Assembly (NCBI RefSeq): GCF_003665435.1
Contig: NZ_CP023407.1
Location: 248,001-312,000 of the forward strand
Length of the DNA: 64,000 nucleotides
Origin: Streptomyces fungicidicus
GTDB taxonomy: Bacteria; Actinomycetota; Actinomycetes; Streptomycetales; Streptomycetaceae
Direction of reading: 5' to 3'
Under the pieces are notes generated by a model that saw only the letters and a program-made list of their open reading frames with translations, ran no database searches and was not told where the DNA came from. Positions 54,229 to 63,708 of the stretch are shown here, in pieces; position 1 is the first letter of the stretch; every line of letters starts with the position of its first letter. The translations under genes and the position numbers were made by a program.

Positions 54229-57200
54229 ATGCACAGACCCCTCCGCCGATTGCGCGACCGGGCCTCCACGGTCCTCGCAGCACTGCTCGTCGCGGGCGGC
54301 GCCCTGGCACCGACGCCGGCCGTCGCGCAGGCCCCTTCGACCGCCGGTCAACTCACCTCTCTGGTCAACCCGTTCATCGGCACACAGAACTTCGGCAACA
54401 CCTTCCCCGGCGCGAGCGCCCCGTTCGGCATGGTCCAGGTCAGCCCGGACACCGGCGGCCAGGGAGGCTACGACTACCAGCAGGACAGGATCCACGGGTT
54501 CAGCCAGACCCACCTCTCCGGCGTCGGCTGCTCCGTCATGGGCGAGCTGCCCCTCATGCCGACGACCGGAGCGGTCGACGACGTCGACCCGGCCGCCTAC
54601 CGTTCGGCCTACTCGCACGACGACGAGGACGCCGAACCCGGCTACTACCGGGTGGGGCTGAAGACGTACGGCATCGACGCCGAGCTGACCGCCACGCCCC
54701 GTACGGGATGGCAGCGCTACACCTTCCCCTCGACCGGCCGGGCCAACGTGCTGTTCAACACCGGCAAGGCCAACCAGAAGGTGTACGGCTCGGAAGTACA
54801 CGTCGTCGGCGACCGGACGGTGGAGGGCCGTGTCGAGGCCGGCAACTTCTGCGCGGGCAAGGACCGGCACACCGTCTACTTCACGGCGACCTTCGACCGG
54901 CCGTTCGCGTCGCACGGCACCTGGCGGGGCACCACGCCCACCCCGGGTGGGCGGGACGCGGCCGGCGAGGGCGGGAACGGCGCCTGGGTGACCTTCGACG
55001 CCGGCTCCGACCGCGACGTCGTCGTCAAGGTGGGGCTCTCCTACACGGGCGTCGAGGGCGCCCGGAAGAACCTCGAGGCGGAGACGGCCGACTCGTACGA
55101 CTTCGACGCGACGCGCGCGGCACTGCACGAGACCTGGGAGCGGCAGCTCTCCGCAGTCAGGATCGACGGCGGGTCCACCGAGCGCCGACGCGCCTTCTAC
55201 ACCGCCCTCTACCACGCACAGCTGCACCCGAACCTCGCCGGTGACGTCGACGGCCGGTACGCGGGCTTCGACGGGAAGACCCACACCGCGTCCGGTTTCA
55301 CCCCCTACCAGAACCTGTCCCTGTGGGACACCCATCGGCCGCAGAACCAACTGCTGCAGATGCTGCAGCCGAAGGTCGCCCGCGACGTCGCGCTGTCGGT
55401 CGTCGCGATCGGACGGGACGGCGGCTGGCTGCCGCGCTGGTCACTCGCCAACAGCGAGACCAACATCATGACCGGCGACCCGGTGACTCCCTTCCTCGTC
55501 GAGGCGTGGTCCAAGGGCCTGCTCGCCGGCCACGAGAAGGAGGCGTACGCGCTTCTCCGGAAGAACGCGCTCGGCACACCGCCGGACGACTCCCCCTACA
55601 ACGGCCGTGCGGGAGCCGCCGCTTACCAGGAACGCGGGTACATCCCCAGCGGGCTGGAACCGGGCAAGGACTGCCCGGACAAGGGCGGCGACAACGAATG
55701 CCGTCATCCCGCGTCGGCGACGCTGGAGTACGCGGCTGCGGACGCCTCGCTGGCGCTGATGGCCGAAGGGCTCGGACACCGCGCGGACGCCCGGCTGTTC
55801 GCGGCACGCGGCCAGTGGTACCGGAACCTGTGGGACTCCTCCCTCGGGCAGTTCCGGCCGCGCACCACCGACGGCACCTGGCTGACGCCCTACGACCCCG
55901 TCGAAGCGGGCCACCAGTTCCATGAGGGCGGCGCCTACCAGTACCAGTGGCTGGTCCCCCAGGACCCGGCGGGGCTCGTGTCCCTGATGGGCGGCAAGCG
56001 GGCGACGGAGAAGCGCCTCGACGCCTTCTTCGCGTACGAGAAACTCCTCGAGGACCCTGCCGGGACCGCGCGCGAGGACTGGATCTCGGCGCCGTACGAC
56101 TACTACGGGAAGCCGACCTACAACCCGAACAACGAGCCCGATCTGCACTCCCCCTACATGTACTTGTGGGCCGGGGCGCCCGCCAAGACCGCCACCGTGG
56201 TCCGCGCCGCGATGACGCTCTTCACCGACGGGCCCGACGGCATGACCGGCAATGACGACCTGGGAACCATGTCGGCCTGGTACGTCTTCTCCTCCCTGGG
56301 CCTGTACCCGACGACGAACGGCGGCGACTTCCTCGCCGTCTCCAGCCCGCAGTTCCCCTCCGCGGTCATTCGCGTCGGCGCCCACGGGAACAAGCAGGGC
56401 GGCACCCTGACGGTCCGGGCCCCGGGCGTGAGCGACACGCGACGCTACATCGAGCGGGCGGAGTTCGGCGGGAAGGACCTGCGCGCCACCTGGCTGGACT
56501 GGGACGCGGTCGCCAAGGGCGGGAACCTCGCCTTCGAGATGGCCGGCGAGCCGTCGGCGTGGGGGACGGGCAAGGGCGCGGAGCCGCCGTCCGTGAACCG
56601 GGCGCCGGCCGATTCCCGCCGGCACCTCGACGCGTCGCTCCGCACCGCTTCGGACGTCCTGCCGACGGCTGACACGGCGCAGAGCCTCCGTCTGAAGCTG
56701 GACGTGCTGGGCCAGTCCCCCGGCACCCTGCGGGTGCGCATCGGCGCCAAGGCTCCCAGCGGCTGGACCGTGCGGACCTCCGAGCCGTTCTCGCTCACCT
56801 CCCACCGGCTCCCCGTCCAGCGGACGGCGGAGGTGGACGTGAGCGTGCCGGCCGGAACCGCGCCGGGCTCGTACACCGTGCGGGTCACGGCGACCGCGAA
56901 CGGCGTGAAGGGCGTGGAACGGCTCGCGACCGTCGAGGTGCGCGACGCGGCCCGCTGCGCGACGGACGCCGGGAAGGAGTGTGCCGTGGACCTCGCCGAG
57001 GAGGTGAACCACGACGGGACCGCGACCGTGGCGGCTTCCGGCGAGGGGGACTTCGACGGAGCGGGATGGAGCTACGACGGTGATCTGCTGCCGGCGGCGG
57101 GCCCGGTCGTCTGGGACGGGGTCACCTACGACGCTCCCGACCCGTCCGGGACGGCCGCGAACTTCGTCGAGGCCCGCGGTCGGGCGATGCTGCTCCCGGC

Positions 57201-57513
57201 CGGATCGTACGGCGCGCTGCGGCTGGTCGCCTCGGCCCACCACGGCCCGGTGACGACCGCGCTCACCGTCCGCTACACCGACGGAACCACCGCCGAGGTG
57301 CCGGTCACCGTGGGCGACTGGGCGGGGGCGGCACCGCAGGGCGGCTCCGTGGTACTGGAGATGCCGCACCGGATCAAGCGCGGCCAGGGAGTGGACGGGC
57401 CGCCGGTGCGTCTGTTCGGTTCCTCCGCGGACCTCGACGCGTCGAAGACCGTCCGTTCCCTCGGACTGCCGGACGATCCCCGGGTGCAGGTCTACGCGAT
57501 CACTCTGAGGTAG
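54229..57513 (+). CDS. Secreted GH92 alpha-mannosidase with C-terminal NEW3/NPCBM-type modules
   Basis: 1094 aa with a Sec signal (to about PAVAQAPS, residue 35); AGGAGA 9 nt before ATG. GH92 landmarks: VNPFIGTQNFGNTFPGA, IHGFSQTHLSGVGC, LSLWDTHRPQNQLL, EGGAYQYQWLVPQD with a probable catalytic Glu, and TGNDDLGTMSAWYVFSSLGL. GH92 enzymes are Ca-dependent exo-mannosidases for alpha-1,2/1,3 linkages of glycans. After about residue 780 come a NEW3-type module (PSGWTVRTSEPFSLTSHRLP) and a beta-sandwich like NPCBM. It acts outside the cell on fungal or plant mannans; the upstream dyad suggests sugar control. Confidence 0.93.
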   Translation: MHRPLRRLRDRASTVLAALLVAGGALAPTPAVAQAPSTAGQLTSLVNPFIGTQNFGNTFPGASAPFGMVQVSPDTGGQGGYDYQQDRIHGFSQTHLSGVGCSVMGELPLMPTTGAVDDVDPAAYRSAYSHDDEDAEPGYYRVGLKTYGIDAELTATPRTGWQRYTFPSTGRANVLFNTGKANQKVYGSEVHVVGDRTVEGRVEAGNFCAGKDRHTVYFTATFDRPFASHGTWRGTTPTPGGRDAAGEGGNGAWVTFDAGSDRDVVVKVGLSYTGVEGARKNLEAETADSYDFDATRAALHETWERQLSAVRIDGGSTERRRAFYTALYHAQLHPNLAGDVDGRYAGFDGKTHTASGFTPYQNLSLWDTHRPQNQLLQMLQPKVARDVALSVVAIGRDGGWLPRWSLANSETNIMTGDPVTPFLVEAWSKGLLAGHEKEAYALLRKNALGTPPDDSPYNGRAGAAAYQERGYIPSGLEPGKDCPDKGGDNECRHPASATLEYAAADASLALMAEGLGHRADARLFAARGQWYRNLWDSSLGQFRPRTTDGTWLTPYDPVEAGHQFHEGGAYQYQWLVPQDPAGLVSLMGGKRATEKRLDAFFAYEKLLEDPAGTAREDWISAPYDYYGKPTYNPNNEPDLHSPYMYLWAGAPAKTATVVRAAMTLFTDGPDGMTGNDDLGTMSAWYVFSSLGLYPTTNGGDFLAVSSPQFPSAVIRVGAHGNKQGGTLTVRAPGVSDTRRYIERAEFGGKDLRATWLDWDAVAKGGNLAFEMAGEPSAWGTGKGAEPPSVNRAPADSRRHLDASLRTASDVLPTADTAQSLRLKLDVLGQSPGTLRVRIGAKAPSGWTVRTSEPFSLTSHRLPVQRTAEVDVSVPAGTAPGSYTVRVTATANGVKGVERLATVEVRDAARCATDAGKECAVDLAEEVNHDGTATVAASGEGDFDGAGWSYDGDLLPAAGPVVWDGVTYDAPDPSGTAANFVEARGRAMLLPAGSYGALRLVASAHHGPVTTALTVRYTDGTTAEVPVTVGDWAGAAPQGGSVVLEMPHRIKRGQGVDGPPVRLFGSSADLDASKTVRSLGLPDDPRVQVYAITLR

Positions 57514-57539
57514 TACCGCGTTCGTTCCCCGGCCCCGTC

Positions 57540-57584
57540 CCGTGATCGGAAGGCCCCTCGGCACAGCGGTGCCGCCGATCACGG
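57540..57584. terminator. Bidirectional terminator overlapping a stop codon
   Basis: CCGTGATCGG and CCGATCACGG, 10 bp perfect, with an inner GGCAC/GTGCC; the right arm contains the stop codon of the minus-strand regulator. Confidence 0.8.
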
Positions 57585-59510
57585 TTCGGGGTCGAGCCTG
57601 CCTTGCCGGGCGAGGCGGTGCAGCCGCAGGGCGACCTGGATCTCCAGGGCTCTGCCGGGGGTGTTCCAGTCGGGGCCGAGGAGTTGTGCGACGCGGTCGA
57701 GCCGCTGCACCACGGTGTTGACGTGGACGTGAAGGGCGTCCTTGGCCCGGGAGAGGCTGGCGCCGTGGTTGAAGTAGGCGGTGAGGGTGCGGGCGAGTTC
57801 CGTGCCGCGCTGCGCGTCGTAGGTGAGAACGGGGCCGAGGACGTGGTCCACGTACCCCGTGATGTCCGTCCGGTCGCCGAGGAGGACCCCGAGGAAGCCG
57901 AGGTCGCTCACGGCGGCGCCGTCGCCGGTGCGGCCGAGCGCCTCGAGCGCCTGGAGGCAGCGGTGTGCCTCGTCGTGGGTGTGGGGAAGGTCCTCCGGTC
58001 CCGTGGCGGGGCCCGCCGCTCCGACGGTGATGGGGATGCCGAGGCCGCGGGTCAGTTCGTGGGCCAGTTGCTGGGCGAGTGCGCCCGGATCCGAGGTGGG
58101 CGCGAGCAGGACGGTGTGCCCGCTGCGGGTGCCTGCCAGGCCGCCGAGCGCGCGTGCGCGGCGGGCGACCTCGGTCAGCAGCCGGGAGCGCAGGGCCGGG
58201 TCGCAGGTGAGGACGAGGACCGCGTGGGGCTGGGCGAGGTTGATGTCCAGCTTTCTGGCGCGCAGCGTCAGGCTGCCCGCGTTGCGGTGGCCGCCCGGGG
58301 GGTGGGCGGTGAGCAGGTCGTCGAGGAGTTCGCCTCGGACGCGGTCCTCCGCCTCGGCCACCGACCGGCGCAGGAGGAGCAGCAGCGCGGTGACCAGACC
58401 GGCTCGTTCGAACAGACGCCGGTCGGCGTCGGTGAGATCGGCACGGCCGGTGAGGACGAGACTGCCGAGGAGTTCGGGGCCGGCCAGGACGGCGCACACC
58501 CAGTTGCCGTCGACGGGTACGGCCCGCCCGCCTCTGCGGGACGCTTCGACGCCCTGCTCGGGGAGGACGACGGGACCGGTCTTCAGGCGGGCGAGTTCGG
58601 TGCCGTCCGCGTCGTGGACGGCCAGGCCGCCGTCGAGGAGGGCCGCGATCTCGCGGGTGACGTCGTCGACGTCGCCGCCCCTGAGGACCAGGTCGGTGAG
58701 CCGGTCGTGGGTGTCGGCCGCGCGGTGCAGGGCGTCGCTGTGGGCGCGGGCCGTTCCGTTCGCGGCGTTCAGTTCGACGAGGGCGGAGCGGGTTTCCTCC
58801 AGCAGACGCGCGCTGTCGATGGCGACTGCGGCGTGGTCGGCGAGGGAGGACAGCAGGGCGATGGCCTCGGGAGTGAAGTCACGCGGAGTGCGGTCCGCGG
58901 CGAACAGCACGCCGATCACGCGTCGGCCGACGCGCAGGGGTACGCCGAGGATGCCGCGCAGGCCCTCCTCGTTGACTCCCTCGTCGATGGCTCCGGTGTG
59001 CCTGAAGCGGTGGTCGGTGCGGTAGTCGGGGCTCGCGTAGGGGCGGGCGGTCTGCGCGACCAGACCGCCGAGTCCTTCTCCCATGCCGAGGCGCAGTTGC
59101 TGGAACTTGGCGGAGACCGAACCGGCGGTCACCCGCATGAACGTGTCGCCCGCGGCGGGGTCGTTCAGGGTGAGGTAGGCGACGTCGGTGCCCAGCAGGG
59201 TGCGCGCCCGGTGCACGATGGCACGCAGTACGGAGTCCAGGTCCCGCAGGGCGGCCAGGTCGCTCGCGGTGTCGAACAGGGCGGCGAGCTCGGCCTCCCG
59301 CCGCCGGCGCTGGGTCAGCGTCCGGTGGATGCCGAGCGCGGTCCGGGTGGCCTCGGCGATGACGTCCTGGTCGTGCGGGCCGACGCCGGCGGCGCGTGCC
59401 TGCGCCGCGGGCTGGGCCAGTTGTTCGGCCGGAGCGTCCGCGGCGAGAAGGGCGAGCAGCTGCTGGAGTGCCGCCGTCACCGCGGTGGAGGCGTCGTTCT
59501 GGGTGGTCAT
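57579..59510 (-). CDS. GAF-domain PucR-type transcriptional regulator
   Basis: 643 aa from ATG 59510. GAF domain about 95-245 (LLGTDVAYLTLNDPAAGDTF, RGILGVPLRVGRRVIGVLFA), a GGDEF-like CdaR middle region, and the C-terminal PucR HTH (TLTAYFNHGASLSRAKDALH, VHVNTVVQRLDRVAQLLG). These regulators activate catabolic genes after binding a substrate or intermediate. It is last on the minus strand behind the MHS permease (140 bp) and is the likely regulator of the 3-hydroxybutyrate/PHB genes. Confidence 0.9.
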   Translation of the reverse strand: MTTQNDASTAVTAALQQLLALLAADAPAEQLAQPAAQARAAGVGPHDQDVIAEATRTALGIHRTLTQRRRREAELAALFDTASDLAALRDLDSVLRAIVHRARTLLGTDVAYLTLNDPAAGDTFMRVTAGSVSAKFQQLRLGMGEGLGGLVAQTARPYASPDYRTDHRFRHTGAIDEGVNEEGLRGILGVPLRVGRRVIGVLFAADRTPRDFTPEAIALLSSLADHAAVAIDSARLLEETRSALVELNAANGTARAHSDALHRAADTHDRLTDLVLRGGDVDDVTREIAALLDGGLAVHDADGTELARLKTGPVVLPEQGVEASRRGGRAVPVDGNWVCAVLAGPELLGSLVLTGRADLTDADRRLFERAGLVTALLLLLRRSVAEAEDRVRGELLDDLLTAHPPGGHRNAGSLTLRARKLDINLAQPHAVLVLTCDPALRSRLLTEVARRARALGGLAGTRSGHTVLLAPTSDPGALAQQLAHELTRGLGIPITVGAAGPATGPEDLPHTHDEAHRCLQALEALGRTGDGAAVSDLGFLGVLLGDRTDITGYVDHVLGPVLTYDAQRGTELARTLTAYFNHGASLSRAKDALHVHVNTVVQRLDRVAQLLGPDWNTPGRALEIQVALRLHRLARQGRLDPEP

Positions 59511-59650
59511 GACGGCAGTCCTACCTCCGGCGCCGCGGCTGATGCGTGGATGGTCTGAGGGTGGCGGGTCCGGAGGGCGCCGGGCCCCGTGCGCACCCGC
59601 GGCGGTCCGCCCGTCCCCCATGGCCGGGCGGACCGCCGCACGGTGGCCTC

Positions 59651-61039
59651 TCAGACCCGGTTGGTGTCGGCGACCGCCGCCTCCCGCTGCTTCGGCGGCG
59701 CATCCGTGGTCGAGACGGTCAGGTCACGGCCGCGGGTCTCCTTGATGACGAGCACGGTGATGGCGGTGATCACCGAGGCGGCGCAGAGGTAGAGGGCGAT
59801 GGGGGTCGACGATCCGTAACGCCTGAGCAGTTCCACCGCGATGATGGGGGCGAGGGCGCCGGCGACGATGGACGCGAGCTGTGAGCCCACGGAGGCCCCG
59901 GAGTAGCGGACCTTGGTGTCGAACATCTCGGAGACGAAGGCGGCCTGGGGCCCGTACATCGCGCCGTGCAGCAGCAGGCCCGCGGTGACCGACAGGGTGA
60001 TCACGGCGAACGACTCCGAGTCGACCAGGGAGAAGAAGAAGAACGCCCAGACCGCCATGCCGACGGCGCCGATCAGCGTCACGGGCCTGCGGCCGATGCG
60101 GTCGGAGAGCGCTCCCCACAGCGGGATGGTGACGAAGTGGACGGCGGAGGCGATCAGCACGGCGTTCAGCGCGGTGCTCTTCGGCAGTTCGAGGTGGGTG
60201 GTGACGTAGACCAGCAGGAAGGAGGTGACGATGTAGTAGGAGATGTTCTCTCCGAACCGGACTCCGATGGCCGCGAGCACCTCACGCCAGCTGCGGCGGA
60301 AGACCTCGACGACGGGCGCCTCCTCCTTGACCCCGTCTGCGGCGTCCGCCTCGGCCTTGGCCTTGGCGGCGAGGAAGACCGGGGACTCGGTCACCGAGAT
60401 GCGGATCCACAGGCCGACCACGACCAGGACGCCGGAGAGCAGGAAGGGAACGCGCCAGCCCCAGGACTCGAACGCCGCTTCGGACTGCACCGAGGCCAGC
60501 ACCGCGAGGACCGCGGTGGCCAGCAGGTTGCCGGCGGGGACGCCGCACTGGGGCCAGGAGGCCCAGAACCCGCGGTGCTTGTCGCCCCCGTGCTCGGAGA
60601 CGATCAGCACGGCGCCGCCCCATTCGCCGCCCAGGGCGAAGCCCTGGATGAGGCGCAGGACGGTGAGCAGGATCGGGGCGCCGACGCCGATGGTGCCGTA
60701 GGTGGGCAGCAGGCCCATCGCGAAGGTGGCGCCGCCCATCATCAGCAGGCTGAGCACGAGCAGCTTCTTACGGCCGATCTTGTCGCCGTAGTGCCCGAAG
60801 ACCATGCCGCCGATCGGCCGGGCCAGGAACCCGATCGCGTACGTCATGAAGGCGAGCAGCGTGCCCACCAGCGGGTCGCTGCTGGGGAAGAAGAGGGTGT
60901 TGAAAACCAGCGCGGCGGCGGAACCGTAGAGGAAGAAGTCGTACCACTCGACGGTGGTGCCGATCAGGCTCGCGCCGACGATTCTGGCGATGCCGCCGGA
61001 GCGGGGCTCGCCCGGCTTGGCGGTCGTGGTCTCGGTCAT
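59651..61039 (-). CDS. MHS-family (metabolite:H+ symporter) MFS permease
   Basis: 462 aa, 12 helices. Signature VGASLIGTTVEWYDFFLYG at the first helix and MVFGHYGDKIGRKKLLVLSL between helices 2 and 3, with RLIQGFALGGEWGGAVL, are diagnostic of the shikimate/alpha-ketoglutarate symporter group. It imports small organic acids with protons. The adjacent 3-hydroxybutyrate dehydrogenase makes 3-hydroxybutyrate the best candidate substrate (inference). 118 bp separate the two, including a G-rich tract. Confidence 0.92.
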   Translation of the reverse strand: MTETTTAKPGEPRSGGIARIVGASLIGTTVEWYDFFLYGSAAALVFNTLFFPSSDPLVGTLLAFMTYAIGFLARPIGGMVFGHYGDKIGRKKLLVLSLLMMGGATFAMGLLPTYGTIGVGAPILLTVLRLIQGFALGGEWGGAVLIVSEHGGDKHRGFWASWPQCGVPAGNLLATAVLAVLASVQSEAAFESWGWRVPFLLSGVLVVVGLWIRISVTESPVFLAAKAKAEADAADGVKEEAPVVEVFRRSWREVLAAIGVRFGENISYYIVTSFLLVYVTTHLELPKSTALNAVLIASAVHFVTIPLWGALSDRIGRRPVTLIGAVGMAVWAFFFFSLVDSESFAVITLSVTAGLLLHGAMYGPQAAFVSEMFDTKVRYSGASVGSQLASIVAGALAPIIAVELLRRYGSSTPIALYLCAASVITAITVLVIKETRGRDLTVSTTDAPPKQREAAVADTNRV

Positions 61040-61067
61040 GGGTTCACCGATTCTCGGGTGAGGGTGC

Positions 61068-61117
61068 GGGGACGGGCGTGGGGGGACGGGTGTGGGGGGC
61101 GGTCGTGGGGACGGGGC
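61068..61117 (+). repeat. G-run tract, possible G-quadruplex
   Basis: The plus strand holds seven runs of 3-6 G separated by 1-5 nt, built from imperfect repeats of GGGGACGGGYGTGGGG. It lies between the dehydrogenase stop and the permease start. Confidence 0.6.
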
Positions 61118-61157
61118 GGCGCGTGAGCGGCGCGTGGCCGGTGTCCGGGGCGGGGGG

Positions 61158-61955
61158 TCAGCCGGCTCCCCAGCCGCCGTCGAGGGGCAGGGAGGTGCCG
61201 GTGATGTAACTGCTGTGGTCGGCGCAGAGCCACAGCGCGGCCGCGGCGACCTCCTCCGCCTCCAGCAGGCGCTTGATGGGCGAGCGGGTGAGCAGTACGT
61301 CGGTCAGGACGTCCTCGGGGCTGATGCCGTGTGCGAGGGCCTGGTCGCGGATCTGGTTCTCGACCAGGGGGGTGCGGACGTAGCCGGGGTTGATGCAGTT
61401 GCTGGTCACGCCGTGGGGGGCGCCCTCGAGCGCGACCACCTTGTTCAGGCCCTCCAGGGCGTGTTTGGCGGCGACGTAGGCCGACTTGAAGGCGCTGGCC
61501 CGCAGTCCGTGGACGCTGGAGATGTTGATCACCCGGCCCCAGCCCTGCGCGTACATGTGGGGCAGGCTCCGGCGCATCAGCAGGAATGGAGCGGTCACCA
61601 TGACCTGCTGGATGAGGGCGAAGCGCTCGGGCGGGAACTCCGTCACGGGCGCCACGTGCTGCAGGCCGGCGTTGTTGATCAGGATGTCGACCTCGGCCGG
61701 CAGCGCGTCGATCGCGGCCGGATCGGCCAGGTCGGCGATGTGCGCCTCGCCTCCGATCTCGGCGGCGACGGTCTTGGCCGCCTCGGCGTCCCGGTCGACC
61801 ACGTGCACCACGGCGCCCGCTGCTGCCAGGGCGGCCGCGCACGCCCTGCCGATACCGCTGCCGCCGCCGGTGACCAGGGCGGCCCGGGAGGTCAGGTCCA
61901 CACCGGCACCCGTCGATGCCGAGGGGGCGGTGGGCGGACGGAATTCGCTTGTCAT
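61158..61955 (-). CDS. 3-Hydroxybutyrate dehydrogenase (SDR family)
   Basis: 265 aa from ATG 61955; an ATG 27 nt upstream is also in frame. Cofactor motif VTGGGSGIGRACAAAL, NNAG in ILINNAGLQHVAPVTEFP, catalytic Ser/Tyr/Lys in INISSVHGLRASAFKSAYVAAK, and NCINPGYVRTPLVENQI, all typical of D-3-hydroxybutyrate dehydrogenases (QHVAPVxxFP is a family mark). It oxidises 3-hydroxybutyrate to acetoacetate with NAD. Neighbours are a permease and a secreted hydrolase. Confidence 0.9.
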   Translation of the reverse strand: MTSEFRPPTAPSASTGAGVDLTSRAALVTGGGSGIGRACAAALAAAGAVVHVVDRDAEAAKTVAAEIGGEAHIADLADPAAIDALPAEVDILINNAGLQHVAPVTEFPPERFALIQQVMVTAPFLLMRRSLPHMYAQGWGRVINISSVHGLRASAFKSAYVAAKHALEGLNKVVALEGAPHGVTSNCINPGYVRTPLVENQIRDQALAHGISPEDVLTDVLLTRSPIKRLLEAEEVAAAALWLCADHSSYITGTSLPLDGGWGAG

Positions 61956-62040
61956 GGCCGGAAACAGTAGGGAAACCTTCATGTCACACCTATGTATTCG
62001 ACAGACACAATGAGTCCTCGGCCTGTAGTGGCATCCACCA

Positions 62041-62054
62041 CATACAGAGGTATG
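62041..62054. promoter_or_regulatory. Palindrome in the dehydrogenase promoter region
   Basis: CATAC-AGAG-GTATG, 5+5 bp, 86 nt upstream of the dehydrogenase ATG, in an AT-richer patch. A possible site for the PucR-type regulator; unproven. Confidence 0.4.
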
Positions 62055-62107
62055 CGGTCGGGCAGGGCAGGGGGCGGCCGTGGCGCGGGGCCACGGCCGC
62101 GGAGTGG

Positions 62108-63532
62108 TCACCCTTCGAGGCGGCAGCTGGTGAGCAGGCTCGCCGGGGTGGCGTCCTCGGGCCGGGCCACGGTGTGGCTCGCGGGCGGGCGGTGCCCGGT
62201 GGTGAGCCAGCTCTCCAGGGCGGTGAAGGACGAGCGGTGGCAGGGCAGCAGGGGCCGGAGCCGGTCCGGGAACGCGTCGGCGAGGGAATCGGTGTGCGTG
62301 CCGTCCTCGATGCGGTAGTAGCGGTGCAGGTGACCGCGGCCCGCCTCACGGATCATGCGGGCGTAGACGTCGGAGTCCTTGGTGATGGGCAGCAGGACGT
62401 CCAGCGTGCCGTGAAGGGTGATCAGCGGTTTGCCGATGCGGCCGGTCAGCGCGACCCGCTGGACGGCCTTGTGGACCTCGGCGGGACGGGCGGCGTAGTC
62501 GTAGTCGGCGTCGCAGCCGGGGGTCCTGGGGGCGCAGTAGGGGGTGCCGGCCTCCGTCGCACCGTCGTAGGAGGGGTCGAACTCCTCGCGGTAGATGCGC
62601 TGGGTCAGGTCCCAGTAGACCTGGTGGTGGAAGGGCCACAGGAACTCCGAGCCGGCCGGGAAGCCCGCCTCGTGCATGGCCGCGCGTGCCGCCTCCGCGT
62701 CGGGGCCGCCCGCCGCGTAGGCGGGGTAGTGGCGCAGGGTGGGCGGCAGGAAGGTGAACAGGTTGGGACCCTTCGCGTCCCAGAGGGTGCCTTCCCAGTC
62801 GACGCCGCCGTCGTACAGCTCGGGGTGGTTCTCCAGCTGCCACCGCACGAGGTAGCCGCCGTTGGACATCCCCGTGGCCAGGGTGCGCGTGGGCGGACGG
62901 TGGTAGCGCTGGGCGACCACGGCCCGGGCGGCGCGGGTCAGCTGGGTGACCCGGTTGTTCCACTCGACGACCGCGTCACCGGGCCGGGAGCCGTCCTGGT
63001 GGAACGCCAGACCGGTGTTGCCCTTGTCGGTGGCCGCGTAGGCGTAGCCGCGGGCGAGCACCCAGTCGGCGATGGCCCGGTCGTTGGCGTACTGCTCGCG
63101 GTTGCCGGGGGTGCCGGCCACGACCAGTCCGCCGTTCCAGCGGTCGGGCAGCCGGATGACGAACTGCGAGTCGTGGTTCCAGCCGTGGTTGGTGTTGGTG
63201 GTCGAGGAGTCGGGGAAGTAGCCGTCGATCTGGATGCCCGGCACGCCCTCGGGAACGGTGAGGTCCTTCGGGGTGAGGCCGGCCCAGTCGGCCGGGTCGG
63301 TGTGGCCGGATGCCACGGTTCCCGCCGTGGTCAGCTCGTTCAGGCAGTCGGACCGCTGATGGGCGGCGCCCGGTACGCGGAGGTGGGACTGGTTGGCGCA
63401 GTGGCCCGCGCGGTCGGAGGCCGGACGGGCCGAGGCCGATGTGGGAAGCAGGGCCACGGCAGTGGACAGAGCGAGAGCACCGAGTACGGCGCGCCCTCTC
63501 CAGCCCGCACTGATGCCGGTGGACAACACCAT
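62108..63532 (-). CDS. Secreted alpha/beta hydrolase (tannase/3-hydroxybutyrate-oligomer-hydrolase-like)
   Basis: 474 aa with a Sec signal (cleavage near SASA-RPA, residue ~35) and GGAGG 5 nt before ATG. Nucleophile elbow LATGMSNGGYLVRW (Ser223), acid in LITLHGTLDVLLPI, and His in YRIEDGTHTDS are visible. It resembles the tannase/feruloyl-esterase and 3-hydroxybutyrate-oligomer hydrolase clan. Flanked by a probable PHB depolymerase and 3-hydroxybutyrate dehydrogenase, it most likely cleaves soluble hydroxybutyrate oligomers (inference from context). Confidence 0.8.
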   Translation of the reverse strand: MVLSTGISAGWRGRAVLGALALSTAVALLPTSASARPASDRAGHCANQSHLRVPGAAHQRSDCLNELTTAGTVASGHTDPADWAGLTPKDLTVPEGVPGIQIDGYFPDSSTTNTNHGWNHDSQFVIRLPDRWNGGLVVAGTPGNREQYANDRAIADWVLARGYAYAATDKGNTGLAFHQDGSRPGDAVVEWNNRVTQLTRAARAVVAQRYHRPPTRTLATGMSNGGYLVRWQLENHPELYDGGVDWEGTLWDAKGPNLFTFLPPTLRHYPAYAAGGPDAEAARAAMHEAGFPAGSEFLWPFHHQVYWDLTQRIYREEFDPSYDGATEAGTPYCAPRTPGCDADYDYAARPAEVHKAVQRVALTGRIGKPLITLHGTLDVLLPITKDSDVYARMIREAGRGHLHRYYRIEDGTHTDSLADAFPDRLRPLLPCHRSSFTALESWLTTGHRPPASHTVARPEDATPASLLTSCRLEG

Positions 63533-63581
63533 GGAGACCTCCAGTGGACGGCGGTGGATGGACGGGCTGGAGGCTAGGCGG

Positions 63582-63602
63582 CATGTCCGACACGGCGACA
63601 TG
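63582..63602. promoter_or_regulatory. Inverted repeat upstream of the secreted hydrolase
   Basis: CATGTC-N9-GACATG, 50 nt before the hydrolase ATG, in the 176-bp gap after the depolymerase gene. Possible operator. Confidence 0.4.
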
Positions 63603-63708
63603 TGTGTGCCCACCACGACCGCGGCCTCTCTGCAGTGGGCCGCAACCATGACGGGCACAAGACCGTGGACGCCGCGGGACGACGACCACGGTCATGACCG
63701 GCTCGCCT

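Noticed and set aside
55441..58497. 1018-codon minus-strand frame across the GH92 gene and the regulator
   Set aside because: Arg/Pro/Gly-rich noise, crosses two well-supported genes and a terminator.
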